The notes beneath the pieces were generated by a model. The model ran no database searches. It was not told the DNA's origin and saw only the letters and a list, made by a program, of their open reading frames with translations. Source: Bradyrhizobium diversitatis (GTDB lineage: Bacteria; Pseudomonadota; Alphaproteobacteria; Rhizobiales; Xanthobacteraceae). From it: a DNA stretch of 64,000 nucleotides. This document shows positions 11,306-19,934 of this stretch, one piece after another. Numbering within the stretch: the stretch's first letter is position 1; each line of letters begins with the position of its first letter. The stretch spans positions 231,866-295,865 of the forward strand of contig NZ_JACEGD010000005.1 of the NCBI RefSeq assembly GCF_016031635.1. The letters run 5' to 3'. The position numbers were made by a program, and so were the translations under genes.

Positions 11306-12475
11306 TTAGTCTTGATCTTTGTCCTGGCCCGCTGTCGCCGACAGGCCGAACAGGCTGGCCAGCGAGCGCTTGTGGCCGGTGTCGATGGTGGCATAGACGC
11401 TCATGCCGGCTTTCAGCTTCCGCACATATTTGTCGGTCTCGTCGAAATAGATCCGGATCGGCACGCGCTGCACCACCTTGACGAAGTTGCCAGTGGCATT
11501 CTGCGGCGGCAGGATCGCGAATTGCGCACCGGTACCGGGCGAGAGCGAGCCGATCTTGCCCTTGAAGACGTGGTTCGGGAACGCATCGACCTCGAGCGTC
11601 ACGGGCTGACCTTCGGTGACGTAGGTGAGGTCGCTCTCCTTCGGGTTGGCGTCGACCCAGGGATGGGCGACATCGATGATGGTGAATACCGGCGTGCCGG
11701 CAGCGACGTAGCGGCCGAGCTGGATCTGCTCGACCTGCGTCGCCACACCGCCCATCGAGGCGCGCACCACAGCGTGGTCGAGATTGCGCTCGGCGTTGTC
11801 GAGCTTGGCCTTGGCCTCCGCATAGGCCGGGAATTTTTCCAGCGGCAGGTTGGGATCGCCGAGCAGTTGGGTCTTCGCCGTCGAGAGCTGCTGCCTGACG
11901 TATTGCGCCACGGATCCGGACGTGACCAGCGCGTTCGAGGCGTTGTCGAGGTCGAGCTGCGAGCCGTAATTGTTCTTTACCAGCGCCTGCTTGCGCTCGA
12001 CGTCGCGCTGCTTCAGATCGACGCCCTGCTGGGCGAGGTTGAGCATGTCGCCATAGATCTTGATGTTGGCGCGCAGGTTTTCATAGGTCGTCAGCGCCTG
12101 CGTCAGCTGTGCTCTGGCTTCGTCCACCGCGAGGCGGAACGGCACGGGATCGATCTCGAACAGCACGTCGCCCTGCTTGACGAGCTGGCCCTCCTTCACG
12201 ACCACCTTCTGGATCTTGCCGGAGATGTCGGGCGTCACCAGCACCTTCTGCGCGCCGACATAGGCGTCGTCGGTGCCGACATAGCGTCCGCCATTGAGAT
12301 AGAATGTGAGGCCGCCGATGGCGACGACGACCGGCAGCACGACCAGCAACAGGAAACGGCGATAGCGGCGCAGGCCCGCCAGCAGGCGGCGGCGCGGATC
12401 GGCGCCGGCCTTCTTCGTCGGCTTGCCGCCCTCGCTCTTCTGCTCGGGCTGGAACTTGAGAACCTGATCAGCCAT
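11306..12475 (-). CDS. emrA: EmrA/HlyD-type membrane fusion protein
   Basis: Periplasmic adaptor linking the EmrB-like pump to an outer-membrane channel. The 389-residue protein has a basic cytoplasmic N terminus, one membrane helix (about residues 40-60, FLLLVVLPVVVAIGGLTFYL), a biotinyl-lipoyl-like hairpin (YVGTDDAYVGAQKVLVTPDI, VKEGQLVKQGDVLFEID), a helical coiled-coil hairpin and a beta-barrel C-terminal part. The start ATG at 12475 overlaps the end of marR by 8 bp (ATGGCTGA), which implies translational coupling. An upstream in-frame start inside marR is rejected because its first 33 residues only read the marR gene in another frame. Confidence 0.92.
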   Translation of the reverse strand: MADQVLKFQPEQKSEGGKPTKKAGADPRRRLLAGLRRYRRFLLLVVLPVVVAIGGLTFYLNGGRYVGTDDAYVGAQKVLVTPDISGKIQKVVVKEGQLVKQGDVLFEIDPVPFRLAVDEARAQLTQALTTYENLRANIKIYGDMLNLAQQGVDLKQRDVERKQALVKNNYGSQLDLDNASNALVTSGSVAQYVRQQLSTAKTQLLGDPNLPLEKFPAYAEAKAKLDNAERNLDHAVVRASMGGVATQVEQIQLGRYVAAGTPVFTIIDVAHPWVDANPKESDLTYVTEGQPVTLEVDAFPNHVFKGKIGSLSPGTGAQFAILPPQNATGNFVKVVQRVPIRIYFDETDKYVRKLKAGMSVYATIDTGHKRSLASLFGLSATAGQDKDQD

Positions 12476-12950
12476 AGCGCTGCTCCTTACGCGCTTGTTC
12501 CGCACCGCTGGCCTGGATCGCGGTCCGCACGTTTTCCTTGATGGTTTCGAGCTGGGTGAGGAGACGGTGGGCATCCGCCGGGTTGATGCCGTCGAGCGCG
12601 TTGGCGGTGATCTCGGACCTGAGCCCGGTCATCCGGCCGAGCAGCTGCCGACCGGCCTTCTTCAAATAGAGGCGCTTGACGCGGCGGTCCGAGGCGTCGC
12701 TGCGCCGTTCGAGCCAGTCGTTGTCGCAGAGCTTGTCGATCATGCGCGTCAGCGTGATCGGCTGCACCTCGAGCAGCTCGGCGAGCTCCGACTGCTTCAT
12801 GCCCTCGCTGCGCTCGACCTTGGCCAGCACGGCCCATTGCGCGCGGGTGATGCCGAACCGCGAGGCCTCCTTGTCGGCATAGACGCGCAGCAGGCGGTAG
12901 AGCTCTGCGAGCGTGAACAGGAAGTTCTGGTCGACAGACCCGCGGGTCAT
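12468..12950 (-). CDS. MarR-family transcriptional repressor
   Basis: Dimeric winged-helix regulator, probably ligand-released, heading the emrAB operon. The 160-residue protein shows the MarR DNA-binding core: FGITRAQWAVLAKVE, then the recognition-helix region SELAELLEVQPITLTRMIDKL and the wing (RRSDASDRRVKRLYL). The ATG at 12950 is preferred over a TTG at 12965 because GGAG stands nine bases before the ATG and nothing useful precedes the TTG. A perfect inverted repeat sits 28 bp upstream, over the likely -10 box, pointing to autorepression of the whole operon. Confidence 0.93.
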   Translation of the reverse strand: MTRGSVDQNFLFTLAELYRLLRVYADKEASRFGITRAQWAVLAKVERSEGMKQSELAELLEVQPITLTRMIDKLCDNDWLERRSDASDRRVKRLYLKKAGRQLLGRMTGLRSEITANALDGINPADAHRLLTQLETIKENVRTAIQASGAEQARKEQRYG

Positions 12951-12977
12951 GAGCTTGGTCTCCAATAAGCAGGAGAT

Positions 12978-12997
12978 ATCATAAGCAAGCTTATGAT
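12978..12997 (-). promoter_or_regulatory. MarR operator overlapping the marR-emrAB promoter
   Basis: A perfect 9-bp inverted repeat with a 2-bp centre: ATCATAAGC-AA-GCTTATGAT. On the minus strand the sequence TATGAT inside it (12983-12978) makes a good -10 box, with ATGAAA (13005-13000) as a weak -35 at a 16-bp spacing. The operator therefore covers the spacer and -10, the usual MarR arrangement. Part of the motif (ATAAGC) occurs once more at 12965-12970. Confidence 0.75.
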
Positions 12998-13107
12998 TAT
13001 TTCATGGCGGATTAGCGGGTGGCTGTCCCGCAGCGCGGGCATGGCTGGCAGCCGTTTGCAGTGTCGTGCTTTGGGTTCCCGGGCCGAAATGCTAAAAGAT
13101 TGGCCGC

Positions 13108-13602
13108 ATGACCCTCGCAAACCCGGTATTTCCCGCGCCCGATCACGATCACCGCCGCTGCACCGCGGATGCGCTCGCGCATGCCGAGGCCGTCTGCGAG
13201 CAGCGCGCGCAGAAATTCACGCCAATCCGCCGCCAGGTGCTGGGAGCCTTGCTTTCCAGCCACCGCCCGCTAGGTGCCTATGAGGTGATCGACGAACTGG
13301 CAAAATCGATGGCGCGGCCGGCGCCGATTACGGTCTATCGTGCCCTCGATTTCCTGATGGCCAACGGCCTCGTGCATCGCATCGAGAGCCGCAATGCCTA
13401 TCTCGCCTGCGCCGCCCATGATCACGATGCGACCTCGGCCGTGGCGTTCCTGATCTGCGAGCGCTGTGGCCTCGTCGGCGAGATCCCTTCGGCGTCCTTT
13501 GCCGGGGATCTCAACGCGGCCGCGCGCGCCTCGGGCTTTGCCCCCAAATTGTCCGTGGTGGAGATCACGGGCGTCTGCACCCATTGTCAGAAGACTGCAT
13601 AG
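13108..13602 (+). CDS. zur: Fur-family zinc uptake regulator (Zur)
   Basis: Metal-sensing repressor of zinc import genes. The 164-residue protein has the Fur-type winged helix (FTPIRRQVLGALLSS, GAYEVIDEL, PAPITVYRALDFLMANGLVHRI) followed by the dimerisation domain with the structural-zinc pairs CERC and CTHC. The long N terminus and the phrase HRIESRNAYLAC are typical of alphaproteobacterial Zur rather than Fur or Irr. It is divergent from marR; the next gene starts 35 bp after its stop. No zinc transporter gene is adjacent, so the specificity rests on sequence similarity only. Confidence 0.87.
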   Translation: MTLANPVFPAPDHDHRRCTADALAHAEAVCEQRAQKFTPIRRQVLGALLSSHRPLGAYEVIDELAKSMARPAPITVYRALDFLMANGLVHRIESRNAYLACAAHDHDATSAVAFLICERCGLVGEIPSASFAGDLNAAARASGFAPKLSVVEITGVCTHCQKTA

Positions 13603-13637
13603 ACCAACAACGGCGCAAAGCCGGTATTCGGGAAGAA

Positions 13638-14591
13638 ATGTCCTCGTCTCAAATCGTGCCCTCCGCCGCACGCCCCCTCAGTGCCGGCGCCATTGCCCTG
13701 ATGCTCATGCTGTGCCTGACCTGGGGGTTCAACCAGATCGCGGTGAAGCTGGTGCTGCCGGACATTCCGCCGATGCTCCAGGCCACCATCCGCTCGATGG
13801 GCGCGCTACCGGTGCTGTTCATCATCGGCACCCTGCGTGGCGTCAATTTCTTCGAACGTGACGGCACCTGGAAGCCCGGCCTGATCGCCGGGCTGATGTT
13901 CGGCATCGAGTTCGTGTTGATCTTCCAGGGGCTGCGTCTCACGTCTGCTTCGCGTGCGGTGGTGTTCCTCTACACGGCACCGTTCTTCGTGGCGCTCGGC
14001 TCCTATCAGGTGCTTGGCGAGCGTCTTGGCGGCTCGCAATGGCTGGGCCTGGCCATCAGCTTTGCCGGCGTCGCGCTGGCGATCGGCGTGCCGCAACCCA
14101 ATGTCGATTCGCATGTTCTGCTCGGCGATCTCATGATCGTCGGCGGCGCCGCGCTGTGGGCGGCAACGACCCTGGTTGCCAAGGGCACGCGGCTGCGCTT
14201 CGCCGCGCCCGAGAAGGCGCTGGGCTATCAGGTCGCGACCTCGATCCCGATCCTGGGGCTGGCGGCCTGGCTGTTCGGCGAATCGATCACGCACATGCCG
14301 GCGCCGCTATCGCTCGGCCTGATGGCGTTCCAGGCGATCTGGGTGGTGGGAACCACGTTCACGCTTTGGTTCGCACTGGTGAAGACCTATTCGGCCAGCA
14401 AATTGTCGGCTTTTACCTTCATCACCCCTTTGTTTGGCGTGGTCGGTAGCTATTTCATCATGCACGACACCCTGAGCCTGGCATTCGGGGCCGCCGCGGT
14501 CCTTGTAATTGCTGGGCTTTTTCTGGTTAACCGTCCGAGCCAAGCGGCTGCGGCGCCGCGTGATGCATTGCTGAACGTCACCAAAACCTGA
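13638..14591 (+). CDS. EamA/DMT-family exporter
   Basis: Ten-helix drug/metabolite transporter-type permease of the inner membrane; members export amino acids or other small metabolites. The 317-residue protein has two EamA repeats (for example LCLTWGFNQIAVKLVL and, in the second half, TLWFALVKTYSASKLSAFTFITPLFGVV). The ATG at 13638 follows GGGAAGAA closely; an upstream in-frame TTG inside zur is unlikely to be used. It lies between zur and ispG on the same strand. The substrate is unknown. Confidence 0.88.
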   Translation: MSSSQIVPSAARPLSAGAIALMLMLCLTWGFNQIAVKLVLPDIPPMLQATIRSMGALPVLFIIGTLRGVNFFERDGTWKPGLIAGLMFGIEFVLIFQGLRLTSASRAVVFLYTAPFFVALGSYQVLGERLGGSQWLGLAISFAGVALAIGVPQPNVDSHVLLGDLMIVGGAALWAATTLVAKGTRLRFAAPEKALGYQVATSIPILGLAAWLFGESITHMPAPLSLGLMAFQAIWVVGTTFTLWFALVKTYSASKLSAFTFITPLFGVVGSYFIMHDTLSLAFGAAAVLVIAGLFLVNRPSQAAAAPRDALLNVTKT

Positions 14592-14603
14592 TATTTAGAC
14601 CCC

Positions 14604-15887
14604 ATGAACAAGCTCGAAAATCCCCTCGATTCCGACGTCGCGGGCCCCGCGCCCCGGCACCGGACCACTCAGGTCAAGGTCGGCAACGTCGCCGTTGGCG
14701 GCGGTGCGCCGATCGTCGTGCAGTCGATGACCAACACCGACACCGCCGACATCGACGGCACCATCGCCCAAGTCGCAGCGCTCGCGCGCGCCGGCTCCGA
14801 AATGGTCCGCATCACCGTGGACCGTGAGGAGGCCGCTGCCGCCGTTCCGCACATCCGTGACGGCCTCGCCAAGCGCGGCATCACGACGCCCCTGATCGGC
14901 GACTTCCATTATATCGGCCACAAGCTGCTCGCGGCCTATCCGGCCTGCGCCGAGGCGCTGGCGAAATACCGTATCAATCCCGGCAATGTCGGCTTCAAGG
15001 ACAAGCGCGACACCCAGTTCGCCGACATCATCGAGATCGCGAACAAGAACAACAAGCCGGTCCGCATCGGTGCCAATTGGGGCTCGCTCGACCAGGAGCT
15101 TTTGACCAAGCTGATGGACGAGAATGCCGCGTCGGCCAATCCGCGCGACGTGCGCGCGGTGACGCGCGAGGCCATGGTGCAGTCCGCGCTGCTCTCGGCC
15201 GCGCGTGCCGAAGAGCTCGGCATGCCCAAGGACCGCATCATCCTCTCCGCAAAGGTCTCGGCGGTGCAGGATCTCATTGCGGTCTACCAGGATCTCGCGT
15301 CGCGCTCCGACTACGCCATCCATCTCGGCCTGACCGAGGCCGGCATGGGCTCGAAGGGCATCGTGGCCTCCTCGGCCGCGCTCGGCATCCTGTTGCAGCA
15401 GGGCATCGGCGATACCATCCGCATCTCGCTGACGCCGGAGCCCGGCGGCGACCGTACCCGCGAGGTGCAGGTTGGCCAGGAGCTGTTGCAGACCATGGGC
15501 TTCCGCACCTTCGTGCCGCTGGTTGCGGCCTGCCCCGGCTGTGGCCGCACCACTTCGACCACGTTCCAGGAGCTGGCGCGCTCGATCCAGGATTTCATCC
15601 GCGACGAGATGCCGACCTGGAAGACGAAGTACCCGGGTGTCGAGGAGCTCAACGTCGCGGTGATGGGCTGCATCGTCAACGGCCCCGGCGAGTCCAAGCA
15701 TGCCAATATCGGCATCTCGCTGCCGGGCACCGGCGAAGCCCCGGCCGCGCCTGTCTTCGTCGACGGCAAGAAATTCCGCACGCTGCGCGGCCCGACGATC
15801 TCAGCCGACTTCAAGGCGCTGGTGATCGACTACATCGACCAGCGCTACGGCCAGGGCGCCAAGATGCCGGTATCAGCGGCGGAATAG
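14604..15887 (+). CDS. ispG: 4-hydroxy-3-methylbut-2-enyl diphosphate synthase
   Basis: Penultimate enzyme of the MEP isoprenoid pathway, an iron-sulfur enzyme that reduces methylerythritol cyclodiphosphate to HMBPP. The 427-residue protein has the TIM-barrel start ([19 protein letters not shown]) and the [4Fe-4S] ligand set in CPGCGRTT and [10 protein letters not shown] (three Cys and the Glu). It starts 12 bp after the exporter gene's stop. The window also encodes the prenyl chain enzyme IspA, which uses products of this pathway. Confidence 0.97.
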   Translation: MNKLENPLDSDVAGPAPRHRTTQVKVGNVAVGGGAPIVVQSMTNTDTADIDGTIAQVAALARAGSEMVRITVDREEAAAAVPHIRDGLAKRGITTPLIGDFHYIGHKLLAAYPACAEALAKYRINPGNVGFKDKRDTQFADIIEIANKNNKPVRIGANWGSLDQELLTKLMDENAASANPRDVRAVTREAMVQSALLSAARAEELGMPKDRIILSAKVSAVQDLIAVYQDLASRSDYAIHLGLTEAGMGSKGIVASSAALGILLQQGIGDTIRISLTPEPGGDRTREVQVGQELLQTMGFRTFVPLVAACPGCGRTTSTTFQELARSIQDFIRDEMPTWKTKYPGVEELNVAVMGCIVNGPGESKHANIGISLPGTGEAPAAPVFVDGKKFRTLRGPTISADFKALVIDYIDQRYGQGAKMPVSAAE

Positions 15888-15919
15888 TTTCACTCCGCCA
15901 GCGCTCCACACACGTCAGT

Positions 15920-16072
15920 CGTCCCGGACAAGCGCGCCTCAAGCGCGCGCCGATCCGGGATCCATAACCACAGGATTTTGTGGTTACGACGGGCCGTCAC
16001 TCCGGGTCTTCGCCAAACCTGATCCTGTGGTTATGGGTCCCGGGCTCGCGCTCCGCGCGCCCCGGGACGACG
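15920..16072. repeat. Dispersed palindromic repeat (CGTCCCGGAC type)
   Basis: Opens CGTCCCGGACAAGCGCGCC and closes GCGCGCCCCGGGACGACG; internal arms CCATAACCACAGG / CCTGTGGTTATGG. It shares its outer parts with the elements at 9541 and 44313. It lies between ispG and the dioxygenase gene. Confidence 0.85.
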
Positions 16073-16086
16073 ACTGTGCTTGCTGG

Positions 16087-16114
16087 TTGCACATCCATCA
16101 CTGCACGCTACCAT
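16087..16114 (+). promoter_or_regulatory. Possible promoter of the TauD-type gene
   Basis: TTGCAC (16087-16092) and TACCAT (16109-16114) stand 16 bp apart, 33 bp before the start codon at 16147, and right after the palindromic repeat. The match to the housekeeping consensus is moderate. Confidence 0.35.
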
Positions 16115-16146
16115 GCTCCCAATCAACAATGATCGGGAGACACGCC

Positions 16147-17043
16147 ATGAGCTCACTCGCCGGCAAGCAGGGCCCGCGCTATCGCCACACGATTGACGAC
16201 GGCGCGCCGTACGAAACTATCGCGGTCGAGAAGCTCACCCCCATCATCGGCGCGGAGATCTCGGGCGTCGATATCGGCGCGCTCGTCGAGGGCGACACCC
16301 GCTCCAACCGGCAGATGGACGAGATCCACCGCGCGCTCGCCGAAAACCTCGTCATCTTCTTCCGCGACCAGCACATCACGCCGCAGCAGCATCTCGCTTT
16401 TGGCCGCAAGTTCGGCGAATTGCATGTTCATCCGGCCGCGCCGCACGAGGACGACGATCCGGCGCTGATGAAGATCTACGCGGACAAGAATTCGCCGCGC
16501 GCCAATGGCGAGGGCTGGCATTCCGACGTGTCCTGCGATCTCGAGCCGCCGATGGGCTCAATCTTGTACATCAGGCAATGCCCGCCACGCGGCGGCGACA
16601 CGCTGTTCGCCAACATGTACGCAGCCTATGAGGCGCTGTCGGACCGCATGAAGGCCTATCTCGACGGGCTCACCGCGCTGCACGATGGCGAGCCCATCTA
16701 TCGCGGGCTCTATACGAACTATGGCGTCGCCGATCGTCCGTCCTATCCGCATGCCGAGCATCCCGTCGTGCGCACGCATCCGGTCACGGGCAGGAAGGCG
16801 CTCTACGTCAACCGCGGCTTCACCCGCCACATCAACGGCATCCCGCGCGACGAGAGCGATGCGATGCTGGCCTATCTCTACCAGCACGCCGAGAACCCGC
16901 TGTTCCAGTGCCGCTTCCGCTGGACCGAAAACGCCATCGCCTTCTGGGACAACCGCTGCACCCAGCACCGCGCGATGTGGGACTACTGGCCGCACACGCG
17001 CTCGGGCACGCGCGTGACGGTGACGGGGGAGCGGCCGATCTAG
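16147..17043 (+). CDS. TauD/TfdA-family 2-oxoglutarate dioxygenase
   Basis: Non-haem Fe(II)/2-oxoglutarate oxygenase of the taurine dioxygenase family, which hydroxylates small organic substrates and often releases sulfite or another group. In the 298-residue protein the metal triad is H125-x-D127 (GWHSDVS) and H274 (CTQHRAMWDYW); R285 and R289 are at the positions (+11, +15) that bind 2-oxoglutarate and substrate in TauD. The ATG at 16147 follows GGGAGA. Taurine, alkylsulfate and phenoxyacetate enzymes all fall in this family; no sulfonate transporter is nearby, so the substrate stays open. Confidence 0.87.
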   Translation: MSSLAGKQGPRYRHTIDDGAPYETIAVEKLTPIIGAEISGVDIGALVEGDTRSNRQMDEIHRALAENLVIFFRDQHITPQQHLAFGRKFGELHVHPAAPHEDDDPALMKIYADKNSPRANGEGWHSDVSCDLEPPMGSILYIRQCPPRGGDTLFANMYAAYEALSDRMKAYLDGLTALHDGEPIYRGLYTNYGVADRPSYPHAEHPVVRTHPVTGRKALYVNRGFTRHINGIPRDESDAMLAYLYQHAENPLFQCRFRWTENAIAFWDNRCTQHRAMWDYWPHTRSGTRVTVTGERPI

Positions 17044-17046
17044 GCT

Positions 17047-17165
17047 CGTGCCCCGGACGCAGCGCAGCGCTCCTTCAGCACTGCACTGCAGAGCGGGGGC
17101 CCAGGTAATAACGATGGGTCCCGGCTCTGCGTCGCGTCATTTCATGACGCGACGCGTCCGGGACG
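17047..17165. repeat. Dispersed palindromic repeat, diverged copy
   Basis: Starts CGTGCCCCGGACGCAGCGCAG and ends GCGACGCGTCCGGGACGC, with a smaller perfect inverted repeat inside it (GCGTCGCGTCAT / ATGACGCGACGC). It lies directly after the dioxygenase stop and could end its transcript. Confidence 0.7.
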
Positions 17166-17181
17166 CGAGTGCTGTCTTGCG

Positions 17182-17210
17182 TTGACGTCCTCCCGCTCCC
17201 GCGCCAATCT
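17182..17210 (+). promoter_or_regulatory. Possible promoter for the small ORF and amidase
   Basis: TTGACG (17182-17187) and CAATCT (17205-17210) are 17 bp apart, 29 bp before the ATG at 17239. The -35 is near consensus and the -10 is weak. Confidence 0.4.
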
Positions 17211-17238
17211 TCTCGAAAACAAATCGGGAGGATCAGCC

Positions 17239-17358
17239 ATGCTCCGCGCCGCCGCCAGCATTCCCAGCAAGACCAAGCACCTGCCGCCGGCGATGCTGGA
17301 ACGCTTCGGCGACGTTGCCGGCTTCGTCGGTCGTCCCTGGATCGCAGCAGCGGAGTAG
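17239..17358 (+). CDS. Possible 39-residue small protein or leader ORF
   Basis: A short open frame starting MLRAAASIPSKTKHLPPAM and ending RPWIAAAE. It has an unusually good ribosome site (GGGAGGA, eight bases before the ATG) and a candidate promoter. Its TAG stop is three bases before the TTG that starts the amidase gene. I do not recognise the sequence. It could be a leader peptide that couples translation into the amidase, a true small protein, or the remnant of a longer gene. Confidence 0.4.
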   Translation: MLRAAASIPSKTKHLPPAMLERFGDVAGFVGRPWIAAAE

Positions 17359-17361
17359 CGC

Positions 17362-18177
17362 TTGGCGCAACTACGAAGCATCATCGTCGGGCTGGTCGCG
17401 TCGATCTTGCTGTCGCCGCTTGCGACTGTTGGCAGCGGCGAGGCTGCTGCTGCGCGAAAGGTTGCGAAGACCAAGCCGAAGCAGCCGCAATCATCGGCAA
17501 AATGCGAGATGCCGAAATTCAAGATCGTCGTGGACGTCGGGCACACCCCCGATTCCTACGGCGCGTTGAGCGCGCGCAATGATCCGGAGTTCGGCTTCAA
17601 CTTCCGCCTCGCCAGGCTGATCACGGCGAAGCTCAGGTCCGAAGGCTTTGCCGAAACCCGCCTGCTGGTCACGGACGGCAAGGCACGGCCGAGCCTGTTT
17701 AAGCGCGTCAGTGCCGCGAACGAAGGCCGGACCGACCTGTTCCTGTCGGTCCATCACGATTCGGTGCCGGACAAGCTGCTGGAGACCTGGGAGTTCGACG
17801 GCGCAAAGAGCTATTTCAGCGATCGTTTTTCGGGGCACTCGCTGTTCGTGTCGCGGCAGAATCCGCACTTCGCCACCAGCCTGATGCTGGCCCGGATGAT
17901 CGGCCGGCAATTGAAGCAGCAGGGCCTGCACTATGCCAGCCAGTACACCCTGCCGGTGATGGGCCGCTACCGGCGCCAGCTGCTCGACAAGGACGTCGGC
18001 GTCTATCGCTATGACGGGCTCATCGTGCTGTCGCGGACGAGGAGCGCCGCCGTGCTGCTCGAGGCCGGCTCGATTATCAATCGCGACGAGGAAATGGAGC
18101 TGAACTCGGCGGAGCGGCACGAAGCGGTCGCGGGCGCCGTGGCAGCTGCGATGAGGGAGTTTTGCGAGAGGCGGTAG
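17362..18177 (+). CDS. Secreted N-acetylmuramoyl-L-alanine amidase
   Basis: Zinc enzyme of the Amidase_3 (AmiA/B/C) type that cuts peptide stems from peptidoglycan in the periplasm. The 271-residue protein begins with a signal peptide (about residues 1-30, SIIVGLVASILLSPLATVG). Zinc-ligand motifs visible are VDVGHTPDSYGA (His) and FLSVHHDSV (His), with the catalytic Glu region VLLEAGSIIN. The only start that keeps the signal peptide is the TTG at 17362; the first in-frame ATG is 50 codons in. It starts three bases after a short upstream ORF. No AMIN or LytM-activated domain is present. Confidence 0.85.
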   Translation: MAQLRSIIVGLVASILLSPLATVGSGEAAAARKVAKTKPKQPQSSAKCEMPKFKIVVDVGHTPDSYGALSARNDPEFGFNFRLARLITAKLRSEGFAETRLLVTDGKARPSLFKRVSAANEGRTDLFLSVHHDSVPDKLLETWEFDGAKSYFSDRFSGHSLFVSRQNPHFATSLMLARMIGRQLKQQGLHYASQYTLPVMGRYRRQLLDKDVGVYRYDGLIVLSRTRSAAVLLEAGSIINRDEEMELNSAERHEAVAGAVAAAMREFCERR

Positions 18178-18195
18178 CGAGTTCGGTTCGCGTTG

Positions 18196-18272
18196 GTCAT
18201 TGCGAACGCAGCCAAGCAGCCCAGGCTCTCCGCGGAAGGACTCTCGATTGCTTCGCTGCGCTCGCAATGACG
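18196..18272. repeat. Dispersed palindromic repeat (GTCATTGCGAGCG type)
   Basis: A short element with ends GTCATTGCGAACGCAG and CGCTGCGCTCGCAATGACG. The same family is found at 20851 and 60245. It lies between the convergent amidase and antiporter genes. Confidence 0.85.
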
Positions 18273-18277
18273 AGAAG

Positions 18278-19885
18278 CTACAGCGGCATTCTCCGATACT
18301 CCCGGTTTGCCAGACTTGCCTCCTCCAGGTCCAAGTCACGTTCGATTCGCCGCCGCGTTTCGTCGGTGATCTGGCCCTCGCGCAGGAGGTCGTGGATGAA
18401 TTTTCTTTCGGCGGCGATCAGCTCGCGGGTCAGCGTGGTGCCGGCGGCGGAGACGTCGTGGTGGTTGGGATCGAGCGAGTCCGGGAGCTGGTTGACACGG
18501 ATATCGTGCCGTGCGCGCAGCAGCCGCATCACTTCTTCGGATACTTCCTTCTGCGCGGTCAGCGCGTCGAGCGATTCCAGCGCGGCATCGAGCGCCTGGC
18601 GGCGGGCGGCGATCTCGGCTTCGTGCTCGGCGGCATGCTCGTGGCGGCCGGCCTCGGCGACGCCGAGCCAGCGCACGACCGGCGGCAGCGTCAGGCCGAC
18701 GCCGATCAGCGTGACGAAGATGACACCGAAGGCGACGAACAGGATCAGGTCGCGATATGGAAAGGCCTCGCCATCAGGCAGCGTGAACGGCAGCGCCAGC
18801 GCGGCCGCCAGCGACACGGCGCCACGCACGCCGGTGAAGGCGAGCACGAACGGCCATTGCCATGGCGGCGACGGGTCGCGCTTGCGCAACGACTTGCTGA
18901 GCATCCGCGGCAGGTAGGTCGCGGGGTAGAGCCAGGCGAAGCGCGCGATCACGACGATGACCAGGACCACTGCCGTCGCGATGAGAATGTCGTCGAGCGG
19001 GAAGGACTTCGACTTCTCGTAGAGCGCGCGCATCTGGAAGCCGGTGAGCAGGAAAAGCATGCCCTCGATCAGATAGATCACCAGATCCCAGAAGAAGATA
19101 CCTTGCAGGCGCGTTGCCGACGAGATCAGCAGCGGCCCGTTCCAGCTCACGTAGAGGCCGCAGGCGACGGTCGCGATCACGCCGGAGCCGCCGACATGTT
19201 CGGGCAGCCAGTAGGAGACATAGGGTGTGATCAGCGACAACGTCAGCTCGACCTGCGGATCCCCCGACCATTTGCGGAAGCGCAGGGAGAGCCAGCCGAC
19301 CCCGATCCCGAAGGCGATCTCGCTGGCGACGATCAGGAGGAACTCGCCGGCCGCGAGCGGCAGCGAGAAATGTCCGACCATGATCGCGGCGAGCGCAAAG
19401 CGGTAGAGGATCAGCGCAGTGGCGTCGTTGGCCAGCCCTTCACCCTCGAGGATGACCAGGAGCCGGCGCGGCATGTTGAGCCGGCGCGCGATCGCGAGCG
19501 GCGCCACCACGTCGGGCGGCGCAACGATGGCGCCCAGCAGGAAGGCGACGGTCCAGGGCAGGCCGATCATGTAATGCGTGGCGGCCGCCACCATCGCCGC
19601 GGTGAAGATCACCGCGCCGACCGCGAGCAGCACGATCGGGCGTAAATTGTTCCTGAACTCGCGCCAGCTCATGGCGACGCTCGCCGAGTAGATCAGCGGC
19701 GGCAGGACCATCAAGAGGACCAGTTCCGGCGGCAGCTCGACCGGCGGCATGCCCGGCACGAAGGCCAGGCCGACGCCGGCCAGCATCAGCAGAATGGCCG
19801 GGGCGACGTTGAAGCGGCGCGCGGCCAGCGCCACGCCCGCCAGCACGGCAAGCAGGATGAGAAAGGTCTGAAATTTCGCTTCCAT
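18278..19885 (-). CDS. CPA1-type Na+(K+)/H+ antiporter
   Basis: Inner-membrane cation/proton exchanger of the NhaP/NHE family. The 535-residue protein carries about twelve hydrophobic helices in the first 410 residues, including VLPPLIYSASVAMSWREF, the conserved LEGEGLANDATALILYR (ion-site Asp) and FTGVRGAVSLAAALAL. A hydrophilic tail of about 120 residues (EHAAEHEAEIAARRQAL...) is likely cytoplasmic and helical, as in other bacterial CPA1 proteins. The ATG at 19885 begins MEAKFQTFLI; an open frame reaching upstream is not needed. It lies 49 bp after the beta-lactamase gene on the same strand. Confidence 0.91.
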   Translation of the reverse strand: MEAKFQTFLILLAVLAGVALAARRFNVAPAILLMLAGVGLAFVPGMPPVELPPELVLLMVLPPLIYSASVAMSWREFRNNLRPIVLLAVGAVIFTAAMVAAATHYMIGLPWTVAFLLGAIVAPPDVVAPLAIARRLNMPRRLLVILEGEGLANDATALILYRFALAAIMVGHFSLPLAAGEFLLIVASEIAFGIGVGWLSLRFRKWSGDPQVELTLSLITPYVSYWLPEHVGGSGVIATVACGLYVSWNGPLLISSATRLQGIFFWDLVIYLIEGMLFLLTGFQMRALYEKSKSFPLDDILIATAVVLVIVVIARFAWLYPATYLPRMLSKSLRKRDPSPPWQWPFVLAFTGVRGAVSLAAALALPFTLPDGEAFPYRDLILFVAFGVIFVTLIGVGLTLPPVVRWLGVAEAGRHEHAAEHEAEIAARRQALDAALESLDALTAQKEVSEEVMRLLRARHDIRVNQLPDSLDPNHHDVSAAGTTLTRELIAAERKFIHDLLREGQITDETRRRIERDLDLEEASLANREYRRMPL

Positions 19886-19934
19886 GATGGCCTGTCTTGA
19901 CCCGGAAGCGCGCGCAAGGTCAATGCGGCGCTGC

